Source: an uncultured Clostridia bacterium
GTDB lineage: Bacteria > Bacillota > Clostridia > Oscillospirales > Ruminococcaceae
Assembly (NCBI GenBank): GCA_945876435.1
Contig: CAMCOD010000018.1
Span: 1-34,102 of the forward strand
Length of the DNA stretch: 34,102 nt
Direction: 5' to 3'
The notes under the pieces are model-generated. The model searched no databases. It was given only the letters and a program-made list of their open reading frames with translations, and had not been told where the DNA came from. Shown in pieces: positions 21,589 through 29,704 of this stretch (positions within the stretch are counted from its first letter, which is position 1; each line of letters begins with the position of its first letter). A program made the position numbers and the translations under genes.

Positions 21589-22146
21589 ATGGAAAAAAGA
21601 GTAACCACTCCACTTACTTTGGAGCAGGTCAAAGACTTGAAATCCGGCGACAGCGTCCTGATCTCCGGTGTGATCTATACCGCTCGTGACGCAGCCCACA
21701 AACGCCTTTGCGAACTGGCTGCACAGGGCAAACCACTGCCCTTCGACCCAACCGACTCTGTTGTTTACTTTGTAGGTCCGGCTCCGGCAAAAGGGGATCA
21801 GGTCATCGGTTCCGCAGGTCCAACCACCAGCTACCGTATGGACGCTTATTCTCCAACACTGATCGCTCTCGGCCAGAGAGGCATGATCGGTAAAGGCAAA
21901 AGAAGTCCGGAAGTAGTTGCCGCTATGAAAGAACATGGCGCAGTTTACTTCGGCGCAATCGGCGGCGCAGGCGCTCTGCTGTCCCGCTGCATCAAAAAAG
22001 CAGAAATTATCGCTTATGAGGATCTGGGTGCGGAAGCACTCCGCCGTCTGGAGGTTGAAGATCTGCCTGCATTCGTTATTATCGACTGCGAAGGCAACAA
22101 CCTGTACGAGACCGGCAGAAAAGAATACCTGGAATCCATTAAATAA
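21589..22146 (+). CDS. fumarase-family hydratase beta subunit (probable mesaconase)
   Basis: This 185-residue beta subunit pairs with the alpha subunit just upstream. It has [49 protein letters not shown] and [18 protein letters not shown], all standard for the C-terminal domain of class I fumarases. In two-subunit enzymes this part supplies substrate-binding residues to the cluster-bearing alpha subunit. The start is ATG 21589 with AAGGAGGGG upstream, in frame with an earlier ATG at 21565 that overlaps the alpha gene. Confidence 0.9.
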   Translation: MEKRVTTPLTLEQVKDLKSGDSVLISGVIYTARDAAHKRLCELAAQGKPLPFDPTDSVVYFVGPAPAKGDQVIGSAGPTTSYRMDAYSPTLIALGQRGMIGKGKRSPEVVAAMKEHGAVYFGAIGGAGALLSRCIKKAEIIAYEDLGAEALRRLEVEDLPAFVIIDCEGNNLYETGRKEYLESIK

Positions 22147-22172
22147 TACGAATAGTCAGAGGTGCAATGATC

Positions 22173-22589
22173 ATGGAAAAGAAAAAATTGGTCATCGGCG
22201 TTATTGGCGCTGATGTTCACGCAGTTGGTAACACCATTTTGAACCGCGCATTCCTGGATGCCGGTTTTGATGTAACAAACCTGGGCGTACTTGTTCCACA
22301 GGAAGAGTTTATTCAGGCTGCCGTAGAGGTTGGCGCTGATGCTATCATCGTTTCTTCTCTGTATGGACAGGGTGAAATTGACTGCACCGGTATGAGAGAG
22401 AAATGCGACGAGGCCGGTCTGAAAGGCATCCTGCTGTACGCTGGCGGCAACCTGGTTGTCGGCAAAGTTCCAGTAGAGGAAATCGTTCGCCGTTACAAAG
22501 CAATGGGCTTTGACCGCGCTTTTGGTCCTGGCACCGATCCACAGGTTACCATTGATTGCCTGAAAGAAGACCTGGGCATCAAAGACTAA
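22173..22589 (+). CDS. glmS: glutamate mutase sigma (small, B12-binding) subunit
   Basis: GlmS carries the Rossmann-like adenosylcobalamin domain of glutamate mutase, which converts L-glutamate to (2S,3S)-3-methylaspartate. With start ATG 22173 the product reads [19 protein letters not shown], which places Asp14, His16 (axial Co ligand) and Gly19 exactly at the canonical D-x-H-x-x-G positions. ATG 22167 is an alternative that shifts the numbering. [11 protein letters not shown] and [11 protein letters not shown] are also characteristic. The length of 138 residues is normal. It is the first glutamate mutase gene here, followed by glmL and glmE. Confidence 0.95.
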   Translation: MEKKKLVIGVIGADVHAVGNTILNRAFLDAGFDVTNLGVLVPQEEFIQAAVEVGADAIIVSSLYGQGEIDCTGMREKCDEAGLKGILLYAGGNLVVGKVPVEEIVRRYKAMGFDRAFGPGTDPQVTIDCLKEDLGIKD

Positions 22590-22622
22590 CCGGGAAAACT
22601 CTTACTGAAGAAGGTGTCGGCC

Positions 22623-24017
22623 ATGAAGGCTGTATTACTGATTGACTTTGGCAGCACTTATACAAAAGTTACTGCTGTCGATGTGGACACAGAAGAAATT
22701 CTGGGTACCTCTCAGAGCTACACCACCATTGAAACCGATATTATCAATGGTCTGAACAATGCGGTAGCTCTTTTAAAAGAAAAAATAGGTGATATTACGT
22801 TCAGCGAACAGTATGCCTGTTCCAGCGCTGCCGGCGGTCTGCGTATGGTAGCCATCGGTCTGGTGCCGGAGCTGACCGCAAAAGCGGCCAGACAAGCTTC
22901 TCTGGGCGCCGGTGCGAAAGTAATCAAAACCTATTCCTATGAATTGACTGAGCGCGATCTGCAGGAGATTGACCAGATCAATCCGGATATTTGTCTGCTG
23001 ACCGGCGGCACAGACGGTGGTAATAAGGAAAATATCGTGTTCAATGCGAACATGCTTGCCCGCTCCAAAGGCAAATTCCCGATCATTATTGCCGGCAACC
23101 GCAATTGTGCGGATACCTGCGCGGAAATTCTGAAGGATAAACAAACGTATATTTGCGAAAACGTAATGCCTCGTTTGGATATTCCCAATGTGGAACCGGT
23201 TCAGAATAAGATCCGTGAGATTTTCCTGGAACAGATCGTTAAAGCAAAGGGTCTATCCAATGCGGAACAGCTGATCCAGGGTATTCTGATGCCAACGCCT
23301 TCCGCCATGCTGACCGCCATGAAGCTCCTGGCCAAAGGCACCAAGACGGAAGAGGGCATTGGCGATTTGGTGGGTGTAGATCTGGGCGGCGCAACAACAG
23401 ATATTTACTCCATGTCCTTTGGTCTTCCAACAATGGGAATGACGGCTCTCAAAGGCTTGCGGGAAGAATATGCGAAGCGCACGGTTGAAGGGGACATCGG
23501 TATGCGTTACAGCATCCACGGCATCGTTGATGCCGCCGGAATTGACCGGGTTTCCGAACTGTCCGGTCTGGATGAGGAACGCTGCAAGGAACTGGTCGAT
23601 TATTTATCCGTACATACAGATGTTGTTCCTGGTGAAAACGATGACGAACTGGAGCGAATCGACTTTGCTTTGGCTTCTCTGGCCATCGAAACCGCTGTAA
23701 CCCGCCACGCAGGACGTCTGGAACAGTATTACTCTCCAATGGGTGTCAGCTATATGCAGACCGGTAAAGACCTGACAGCGGTAAAAACCGTTATTGTTAC
23801 CGGCGGTGCGCTGATCCATACCAAACGCACGGCGGAAATTGCGTCCCATGCGCTGTTTACTCCATTGGATGCCATGTCTCTGAAGCCAAAGAACGCTGAG
23901 GTTTTGGTAGACAGAAAGTACATCCTTGCGGCGATGGGTCTGCTGAGTACCGAATATCCGGATACTGCATTAAGAATTATGAAAAGGGAGTTAGTAAAAG
24001 ATGGAACTCGAAATTAG
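22623..24017 (+). CDS. glmL: glutamate mutase reactivating protein GlmL/MutL
   Basis: This 464-residue ASKHA-fold ATPase is thought to eject damaged corrinoid from glutamate mutase, so that a fresh AdoCbl can bind. It has the phosphate-1 loop [16 protein letters not shown] near the N-terminus, the [21 protein letters not shown] block, the LLTGGTDGG loop, [14 protein letters not shown] (phosphate 2) and [11 protein letters not shown] 22623 has AAGG at 22611-22614. GTG 22614 is in frame but has no site. The gene overlaps glmE by 17 nt, implying coupled translation of the reactivase and the enzyme. Confidence 0.93.
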   Translation: MKAVLLIDFGSTYTKVTAVDVDTEEILGTSQSYTTIETDIINGLNNAVALLKEKIGDITFSEQYACSSAAGGLRMVAIGLVPELTAKAARQASLGAGAKVIKTYSYELTERDLQEIDQINPDICLLTGGTDGGNKENIVFNANMLARSKGKFPIIIAGNRNCADTCAEILKDKQTYICENVMPRLDIPNVEPVQNKIREIFLEQIVKAKGLSNAEQLIQGILMPTPSAMLTAMKLLAKGTKTEEGIGDLVGVDLGGATTDIYSMSFGLPTMGMTALKGLREEYAKRTVEGDIGMRYSIHGIVDAAGIDRVSELSGLDEERCKELVDYLSVHTDVVPGENDDELERIDFALASLAIETAVTRHAGRLEQYYSPMGVSYMQTGKDLTAVKTVIVTGGALIHTKRTAEIASHALFTPLDAMSLKPKNAEVLVDRKYILAAMGLLSTEYPDTALRIMKRELVKDGTRN

Positions 24018-25473
24018 AAATAAGAAATGGTCTGACGACGAATTCTATAAAGTTCGTAAAGAAATCCTGAACACCTGGGAAACCGGTAAAGAGGTTGATT
24101 TGGACGAAGCAATCGCTTTCCACAAATCTCTTCCGGAGCACAAAGTGTTCTCCAATAAGCTGAACAAAGCAAAAGAGACTGGCACTACTCTGGTTCAGCC
24201 TCGTGCAGGCGTTGGTCTGATTGAAAACCATATCGAACTGCTGAAACATCTGCAGAATGAAGGCGAAGCTGATCTTCTGCCAACCACAATCGACTCTTAC
24301 ACCCGTCAGAACCAGTACGAAAATTGCGCGGAAGGTATTCGCCGTGAAAAAGAAGGCATGGCCAATGGCAACTTCCACCCATATCTGAACGGTTTCCCCG
24401 CAGTTAACCATGGTGTACACGGCTGCCGTCAGCTGGTAGAGGCTCTTGATACTCCTCTCCAGGTTCGTCATGGTACTCCAGATGCCCGTCTGCTGACTGA
24501 AATCACCTATGCCGGCGGTTTCACCTCCTACGAAGGCGGCGGTATCTCCTACAACATCCCATACGCAAAAAATATTCCGATTGAGCAGACCATGAAAGAC
24601 TGGCAGTACGTTGACCGCCTGACCGGTATCTACGAAGAAGCCGGTGTTGCTATCAACCGTGAGCCATACGGCCCTCTGACCGGTACTTTGGTTCCACCAT
24701 GTATCTCTCACGCTGTTGCGATCATCGAAGCTCTGGCTGCCGCTGAGCAGGGTGTTAAAAACATCACCGTTGGTTACGGCCAGCTGGGTAACCTGATCCA
24801 GGACGTTGCCGCTATCCGCACTTTGGAAGAGCTGACCGAAGAATATCTGATGAAATTCGGTTACAGCGATGTAAAAGTTACTACCGTATTCCATCAGTGG
24901 ATGGGCGGTTTCCCTGCTGATGAAGCCAAAGCCTTCGGCGTAATCTCCTGGGGTGCTGCTACCGCTGCTCTGGGTAAAGCAACCAAAGTTATCGTTAAAA
25001 CTCCTCATGAAGCAGCCGGCGTTCCAACCAAAGAAGCAAACGCTCAGGGTCTGCGCGCGACCAAACAGGTTGTTAACATGCTTTACGATCAGAGAATCCT
25101 GGGTTCCCGTCTGGAAGCTGAAAAAGCTATCATCAAAGAGGAAACCAGATTGATCGTTGACCGCTGCTTCGTTCTTGGCAACGGCGATATTATCAAAGGC
25201 GCAATCGCAGGTATCAATGCCGGCGTTATCGATATCCCATTCGGCCCAGCAAAATGCAACAATGGCCTGATGCTGCCAGCCCGCGACAATTCCGGTGCTG
25301 TTCGTATTCTGAATATCGGCAACCTGCCATTCACCAACGACCTGAAGAAATTCCATGCAGAAAAACTGGCTGAACGTGCTGCAGTGGAAAAACGTGAGGT
25401 TTCCTTCCAGATGGTTATTGACGACGTTTACGCTATCGGTAAAGGCCGTCTTGTAGGCAGACCAAAAGACTAA
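24001..25473 (+). CDS. glmE: glutamate mutase epsilon (catalytic) subunit
   Basis: GlmE is the TIM-barrel subunit that binds glutamate and pairs with GlmS over AdoCbl. The 490-residue length matches the family. Substrate-binding residues align by pattern with those of the Clostridium cochlearium enzyme (literature positions from memory: R66, R100, R149, E171, Y177, Y181). Here they are Arg68 (QPRAGVG), Arg102 (YTRQN), Arg156 (VRHGT), Glu178 (YEGGG), Tyr184 and Tyr188 (ISYNIPYAK), so the active site appears intact. The start overlaps glmL by 17 nt. A stem-loop and the MAL gene follow. Confidence 0.95.
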   Translation: MELEIRNKKWSDDEFYKVRKEILNTWETGKEVDLDEAIAFHKSLPEHKVFSNKLNKAKETGTTLVQPRAGVGLIENHIELLKHLQNEGEADLLPTTIDSYTRQNQYENCAEGIRREKEGMANGNFHPYLNGFPAVNHGVHGCRQLVEALDTPLQVRHGTPDARLLTEITYAGGFTSYEGGGISYNIPYAKNIPIEQTMKDWQYVDRLTGIYEEAGVAINREPYGPLTGTLVPPCISHAVAIIEALAAAEQGVKNITVGYGQLGNLIQDVAAIRTLEELTEEYLMKFGYSDVKVTTVFHQWMGGFPADEAKAFGVISWGAATAALGKATKVIVKTPHEAAGVPTKEANAQGLRATKQVVNMLYDQRILGSRLEAEKAIIKEETRLIVDRCFVLGNGDIIKGAIAGINAGVIDIPFGPAKCNNGLMLPARDNSGAVRILNIGNLPFTNDLKKFHAEKLAERAAVEKREVSFQMVIDDVYAIGKGRLVGRPKD

Positions 25474-25511
25474 TCTTCTTTAAACTGCCTGATATATATT
25501 TTACCTGATAG

Positions 25512-25539
25512 GACTGAACGGCTGAATTGCCGTTCAGTC
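25512..25539 (+). other. stem-loop between glmE and the methylaspartate ammonia-lyase gene
   Basis: GACTGAACGGC (25512-25522) pairs perfectly with GCCGTTCAGTC (25529-25539) around TGAATT. The stem is strong, but no T tract follows (TAAATAAG), so it may be an mRNA stability or processing element rather than a complete terminator. Confidence 0.6.
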
Positions 25540-25563
25540 TAAATAAGAAGGGAGATTTTTAAA

Positions 25564-26811
25564 ATGAAAATCGTAAATGTAGTATGTGCACCTGGCCGTA
25601 CCGGTTTCTACTTCGACGACCAGAAAGCGATCAAAGCCGGCGCTGTATCTGACGGTAACGCTTATGTAGGCGAGCCTGTTACCCCTGGCTTCACCTCTAT
25701 CCGTATGGCTGGTGAGTCCATCTCCGTTATGCTGGTTCTGGAAGACGGCCAGGTAGCATGGGGCGACTGCGCAGCTGTTCAGTACTCCGGTGCAGGCGGC
25801 CGTGACCCTCTGTTCCTCGCAAAAGACTTCATTCCAGTTATTGATAAATACATCAAACCTGCTCTGGTTGGCAAAGAGGCTGACAACTTCAGAGAACTGA
25901 CCAAAATGATGGAAGCAATCGAAGTTGACGGCAAGAGACTGCACACCGCTATCCGTTACGGTGTTTCCCAGGCTATTCTGGACGCAGTTGCAAAAGCAAC
26001 TCACCGCATGATGGCTGAAGTTGTTGCTGACGAATACGGCTGCACCGTTTCTGACAAACCAATCGCTGTATTCACCCAGTCCGGTGACGACAGATACAAC
26101 AACGCTGACAAGATGATCCTCAAAGGCGCTCAGATTCTGCCTCACGCCCTCATCAACAACGTTGATACCAAACTGGGCAGAGACGGTTCCATCCTGAAAG
26201 AGTACGTTTGCTGGCTGAGAGACCGCGTTCTGAAACTGCGTTCTTCTGAAGACTACCAGCCAATCTTCCACATCGACGTTTACGGTACCATCGGTCAGGC
26301 ATTTGGTGATGAAAACTACCCAGCTATGGCTGATTACCTGGCTGAGCTGGAAGAAGCTGCAAAACCATTCCACCTGAGAATCGAAGGCCCAATGGATGCC
26401 GGTGAAAGAGAGAAACAGATGCTTTGCATGAAAGGTCTCCGCGAAGAGATCGACCGTCGCGGCATCAACGTTGAGCTGGTTGCAGATGAATGGTGCAACA
26501 CTCTGGAAGATGTTATCTACTTCTGCGACAACAAAGCTGGCCATATGGCTCAGATCAAAACCCCAGACCTGGGCGGCGTAAACAACACCATCGAAGCTGT
26601 TCTGTACTGCAAAGAGCATGGCTTCGGCGCTTACCAGGGCGGTACCTGCAACGAAACCGACCGTTCCTGCCAGGTATGCGTAAACTGCGCTATGGCTACT
26701 CAGCCTGACCAGATCCTGGCTAAACCAGGTATGGGTGTTGACGAAGGCTACATGATCGTGTTCAACGAAATGAACAGAATCATTGCCCTGAGAAACGCAA
26801 AAAAAGCTTAG
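25564..26811 (+). CDS. methylaspartate ammonia-lyase
   Basis: This enzyme (EC 4.3.1.2, enolase superfamily) removes ammonia from 3-methylaspartate to give mesaconate. The 415-residue protein has the expected length. Metal-ligand and catalytic residues are visible: Asp238 (HIDVYG), Glu274 (RIEGPMD), Asp308 (LVADEWCN) and Lys332 (QIKTPDLGG), matching within one residue the D238/E273/D307/K331 set I recall for the C. amalonaticum enzyme. It is usually written mal; no symbol is given here. GGGAG is the ribosome binding site. Codon use suggests high expression. It stands between two stem-loops. Confidence 0.95.
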   Translation: MKIVNVVCAPGRTGFYFDDQKAIKAGAVSDGNAYVGEPVTPGFTSIRMAGESISVMLVLEDGQVAWGDCAAVQYSGAGGRDPLFLAKDFIPVIDKYIKPALVGKEADNFRELTKMMEAIEVDGKRLHTAIRYGVSQAILDAVAKATHRMMAEVVADEYGCTVSDKPIAVFTQSGDDRYNNADKMILKGAQILPHALINNVDTKLGRDGSILKEYVCWLRDRVLKLRSSEDYQPIFHIDVYGTIGQAFGDENYPAMADYLAELEEAAKPFHLRIEGPMDAGEREKQMLCMKGLREEIDRRGINVELVADEWCNTLEDVIYFCDNKAGHMAQIKTPDLGGVNNTIEAVLYCKEHGFGAYQGGTCNETDRSCQVCVNCAMATQPDQILAKPGMGVDEGYMIVFNEMNRIIALRNAKKA

Positions 26812-26864
26812 CTTTTTAAAGCAACAAAGCGCTTTAAGGAAAAAGCACATACGGTATAAGCAAA

Positions 26865-26896
26865 CCAATCGGGATTCTGTATAGAATCCCGATTGG
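26865..26896 (+). other. stem-loop after the methylaspartate ammonia-lyase gene
   Basis: CCAATCGGGATTCT (26865-26878) pairs perfectly with AGAATCCCGATTGG (26883-26896) around GTAT. A 14-bp stem is very strong. The T content downstream is weak, so it may be a leaky terminator or a 3' stabiliser. Confidence 0.6.
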
Positions 26897-26939
26897 ATTA
26901 TGCCTTGTTGAGCAAAAAATAAGAGGAAGGATGTCATAG

Positions 26940-27914
26940 ATGACAAATAATGGCCATTTGTACAGCGTTTACTTTGCACCTCGAGGAACCGTACGCATGG
27001 GAGAATTGGGCAGGGAGATCGCGCAGCAGCACCTGCGTCCGCAGGATAAGCTGATCGGCGTTATTGGCGATGCCGGTTCCGGAAAAAGTATGCTGATCAA
27101 GGGAATGTTTCCGGGTTTGGAACTGACAAATGACGATGAAGGCGTCAACGTGCGTCCGCTTCCTATTTTGGACATGCTGGATGATCCTCTGGGTGGTTTT
27201 ATGGGGAAAAGCGGCCTGTCTCTTTTTGCCACTCCCCATACCTATCACTTGGATATTCGCTTTGAACAGGGCTTTCATCAAACGCCCAAACTGGCCGAGG
27301 CGATTCTCGCCGCGCTCAAGAAGGGAAAAAGAGTCATTGTGGAGCATTTTGAGCTGGTATATCCGTTTCTTAAAATGGAAGGCAGTAAATTTCCGATCAA
27401 TGCGGATCTGTTGATCGGCGTTGGGGAAGAAGTTGTTGTTACCAGGCCGAATCTTTTCGGTCCGCTGCCCGATGATATTGCAAAAGTGTCCTATTATTCC
27501 ATCAATTTCCGCAAGATGGCACATTCCGCGGAAGATTTGACCAGTTATTTCCTGTTTCAGCAGTTCCATGATAACTTTGAACATGCTGATGTACGGCATG
27601 GTTTCGTTTTATGCTTCCATGAACAGCCAATGATCAATGTGGAAAAACTGGAACAGAAGGTAAAAAACGCGATCAAAGAGGATCTGCCCATCTCCTTCCT
27701 GGATGATGAGCATATCCGAATCGGCGATATTACCCAGTATTGTACCGGTCCCCGTAATCATGTCAAAAGCACCGGAAAAATTGAAGGCTTCACCCTGATG
27801 AAAGAAATACCTTATGACCCTATTACCAAACGCTATCTGTTGGTTGGTCTGGTTGGCCATGAAGGAGAGGCAAGATTGGGTGAGGACATTGACAAGATCG
27901 AAAGGATCTACTAA
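26940..27914 (+). CDS. P-loop protein with tRNA-synthetase second-additional-domain-like C-terminus
   Basis: This 324-residue protein has no assigned role. The N-terminal half has a P-loop, GDAGSGKS (residues 43-50), followed by FPGLELTNDDEGVNVRPLP. The C-terminal half resembles the second additional domain of alanyl/threonyl-tRNA synthetases. HSAED at 195-199 stands where the editing motif H-x3-H would be, and C268-x5-H274 with VKSTGKIE recalls CGGTHVxxTGEI. The second His is absent and the Cys-His spacing differs, so metal binding may be altered. It lies between methylaspartate ammonia-lyase and the corrinoid adenosyltransferase, and I recall relatives near glutamate-fermentation genes. The start follows AGGAAGG. 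Confidence 0.75.
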   Translation: MTNNGHLYSVYFAPRGTVRMGELGREIAQQHLRPQDKLIGVIGDAGSGKSMLIKGMFPGLELTNDDEGVNVRPLPILDMLDDPLGGFMGKSGLSLFATPHTYHLDIRFEQGFHQTPKLAEAILAALKKGKRVIVEHFELVYPFLKMEGSKFPINADLLIGVGEEVVVTRPNLFGPLPDDIAKVSYYSINFRKMAHSAEDLTSYFLFQQFHDNFEHADVRHGFVLCFHEQPMINVEKLEQKVKNAIKEDLPISFLDDEHIRIGDITQYCTGPRNHVKSTGKIEGFTLMKEIPYDPITKRYLLVGLVGHEGEARLGEDIDKIERIY

Positions 27915-27925
27915 TTTTCGCAAAT

Positions 27926-27958
27926 AAAGCGAAAGGGCTATATGCCCCCAGCTTTTTT
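27926..27958 (+). terminator. possible weak terminator before the adenosyltransferase gene
   Basis: AGC (27928-27930) and GGGC (27935-27938) pair with GCCC (27944-27947) and GCT (27951-27953) across an internal loop, followed by six Ts. The next gene starts 35 nt later with no evident promoter, so read-through is expected. Confidence 0.5.
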
Positions 27959-27992
27959 ATAGAGTAAATTCGCAAAGGAGGGAAACAGCACC

Positions 27993-28529
27993 ATGGAAAA
28001 AGGTTGTATCCAGCTTTACTATGGAGACGGTAAGGGTAAAACGACCGCCGCTATGGGACAAGTTGTCCGCTGTGTCGGTCATGGCTTCAAGGTCTTGGTT
28101 TATCAGTTCTTAAAAGAGCCAACCAGTGGTGAAGTCAGCGTGATCAGCAAACTTCCAGGCGTGGAATACATCGCCAACGAAGGACAGATTCCATTTCTCT
28201 TTAATTTGACCCCGGAGCAGCAGGAGCATTATCGTCAGATTTTCAGGAAGAAGTTTGACGAAGTGAAGGAAAAATATTATTCCGGTAATTATGATCTGGT
28301 GGTTTTGGACGAGGTCATCGATGCCTACCAGTTGGGTACCATTCCGCCGGAAGAGCTCCTTGAAATGATGGAAAAAAGGCCGGAGCATACAGAACTTGTT
28401 ATCACCGGCCATCAATATGGCATGAGCATTGACGACCTGATCAAACGTGCCGATTATGTGACCAAATTTGTCAAAGAAAAGCATCCCTTTGATCAGGGAC
28501 TGCCATGCCGTGTTGGCATTGAAGAATAG
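27993..28529 (+). CDS. cobO: ATP:corrinoid adenosyltransferase (CobA/BtuR type)
   Basis: This 178-residue enzyme adenosylates cob(I)alamin or cob(I)yrinic acid a,c-diamide. It has the P-loop GDGKGKTTAAMGQ (about residues 10-22), VVYQFLKE-like strand and LVVLDEVIDAYQLG, all standard for the CobA family. In this cluster its likely job is to furnish adenosylcobalamin for glutamate mutase, including re-adenosylation of cobalamin released by GlmL. The start is ATG 27993 with AAAGGAGGG upstream. The symbol cobO is used in the family sense; cobA/btuR are synonyms. Confidence 0.9.
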   Translation: MEKGCIQLYYGDGKGKTTAAMGQVVRCVGHGFKVLVYQFLKEPTSGEVSVISKLPGVEYIANEGQIPFLFNLTPEQQEHYRQIFRKKFDEVKEKYYSGNYDLVVLDEVIDAYQLGTIPPEELLEMMEKRPEHTELVITGHQYGMSIDDLIKRADYVTKFVKEKHPFDQGLPCRVGIEE

Positions 28530-28553
28530 AAAAGATTTGGAGGAGGATCCAAA

Positions 28554-28820
28554 ATGAAAATTACTGCAAATGCGGTTGCGGGAACTCTGGAATCCAGCGA
28601 CGTATATGTAAAAGTGGAACCTTGCGATACTTTAGAAATCGAAATTGAATCTGTGGTTTACAATCAGTTCGCTGACGATATCAAAGCCAGCGTAAAAGAA
28701 GTGCTGGATGAGCTGGGCGTTGAGTCCGGCAGGATTTCCATCAACGACAAGGGCGCCATTGACTGTGTCATTCAGGCTCGTGTGGAAACCGCTATCAAAC
28801 GTGCAGGAGGGAACAAGTAA
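28554..28820 (+). CDS. citD: acyl carrier protein of citrate/citramalate lyase
   Basis: CitD (gamma subunit, 88 residues) carries the 2'-(5''-triphosphoribosyl)-3'-dephospho-CoA arm. Ser14 in AGTLESSD is the canonical attachment site, with the conserved start MKITANAVAGTLE. It has GGAGGAGG upstream. Here the holo-lyase is probably an (S)-citramalate lyase, making acetate and pyruvate, because the neighbouring enzymes make citramalate. Citrate lyase function is the alternative. It lies 2 nt before citE. Confidence 0.92.
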   Translation: MKITANAVAGTLESSDVYVKVEPCDTLEIEIESVVYNQFADDIKASVKEVLDELGVESGRISINDKGAIDCVIQARVETAIKRAGGNK

Positions 28821-28822
28821 TC

Positions 28823-29704
28823 ATGAGAAGATCCATGTTATTCATCCCTGGCAATACACCGAACCTGCTGATGAACGGTGATGTGCTGGGCTCTGACGCA
28901 ATTATTCTTGACCTTGAGGATGCTGTTTCTCCGGCTGAAAAGGACTCTGCGCGCATTCTGGTCCGCAACGCTCTGAAACATCTTCATTATAAGGGCTGCG
29001 AGATCATTATCCGCATCAATCCTGTTGACACGGAATACTGGCAGAAGGATTTGGAGGAAGTAATTCCGCTGAAACCAAACCTGATCATGCCTCCAAAAGT
29101 TTCCTGCGCACAGGATGTGAAAACTGTTTCGGACTATATTGCCAAACTGGAAGAGAAATGCGGCTTTGAGAAAAACACCGTTAAACTGATCCCTCTGATT
29201 GAAACAGCAATGGGCGTTGAAAACGCTTTCCAGATTGCCGGCGCGGATGAACGTGTTGCTGCCATGTTCCTTGGCGGCGAGGATTTGACCGCTGACCTGC
29301 GCTGCAAGAGAACCAAAGAAGGCAATGAAATCTTCTATGCCCGCACCAGACTTGTTTGTGCTGCCAGAGCTTGTGGTATTGACGTTTATGATACGCCATT
29401 TACTGACGTTGATGACCTGGATGGCCTGTATAAGGATGCTCAGTTTGCCAAGAGCCTGGGCTTTACCGGCAAAGCTTCCATTTCCCCAAGACATGTGGAA
29501 GGTATCAATGAGGTATTCAGCCCAACACAGGCGGAAATTGACTACGCTCATGAGGTTATGGAAACCATCCGCATCGCGAAAGAACAGGGTAAGGGTGTTG
29601 TTTCCCTCCGCGGCAAGATGATCGACGCGCCAATTGTTGAGCGTGCCCGTCAGGTCATCGAAATGGAAAAGGCAATGTTTGGAGGCGTGGAAGACGATGA
29701 GTAA
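28823..29704 (+). CDS. citE: citrate/citramalate lyase beta subunit
   Basis: CitE cleaves the citryl- or citramalyl-ACP to release oxaloacetate or pyruvate, leaving acetyl-ACP. The 293-residue TIM-barrel protein shows RRSMLFIPGNTPNLL, DAIILDLEDAVSPAEKDSAR (Mg-binding Glu/Asp), INPVDT, LIPLIETAMGVENAF and the MFLGGEDLTADL block. Residues recognise CoA-thioester-type substrates as in HpcH/HpaI-type enzymes. The stop overlaps citF (ATGAGTAA), so the subunits are co-translated. Confidence 0.93.
   Translation: MRRSMLFIPGNTPNLLMNGDVLGSDAIILDLEDAVSPAEKDSARILVRNALKHLHYKGCEIIIRINPVDTEYWQKDLEEVIPLKPNLIMPPKVSCAQDVKTVSDYIAKLEEKCGFEKNTVKLIPLIETAMGVENAFQIAGADERVAAMFLGGEDLTADLRCKRTKEGNEIFYARTRLVCAARACGIDVYDTPFTDVDDLDGLYKDAQFAKSLGFTGKASISPRHVEGINEVFSPTQAEIDYAHEVMETIRIAKEQGKGVVSLRGKMIDAPIVERARQVIEMEKAMFGGVEDDE

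Noticed and set aside
23977..25356. 459-residue reverse-strand open frame over glmE
   Set aside because: It is antisense to a clear GlmE gene and arises from its codon bias (few TAA/TAG/TGA complements). No ribosome binding site or family match.
25534..26979. 481-residue reverse-strand open frame over methylaspartate ammonia-lyase
   Set aside because: Mirror of a highly biased gene; the sense frame has all catalytic residues. Antisense reading has no recognisable domain.
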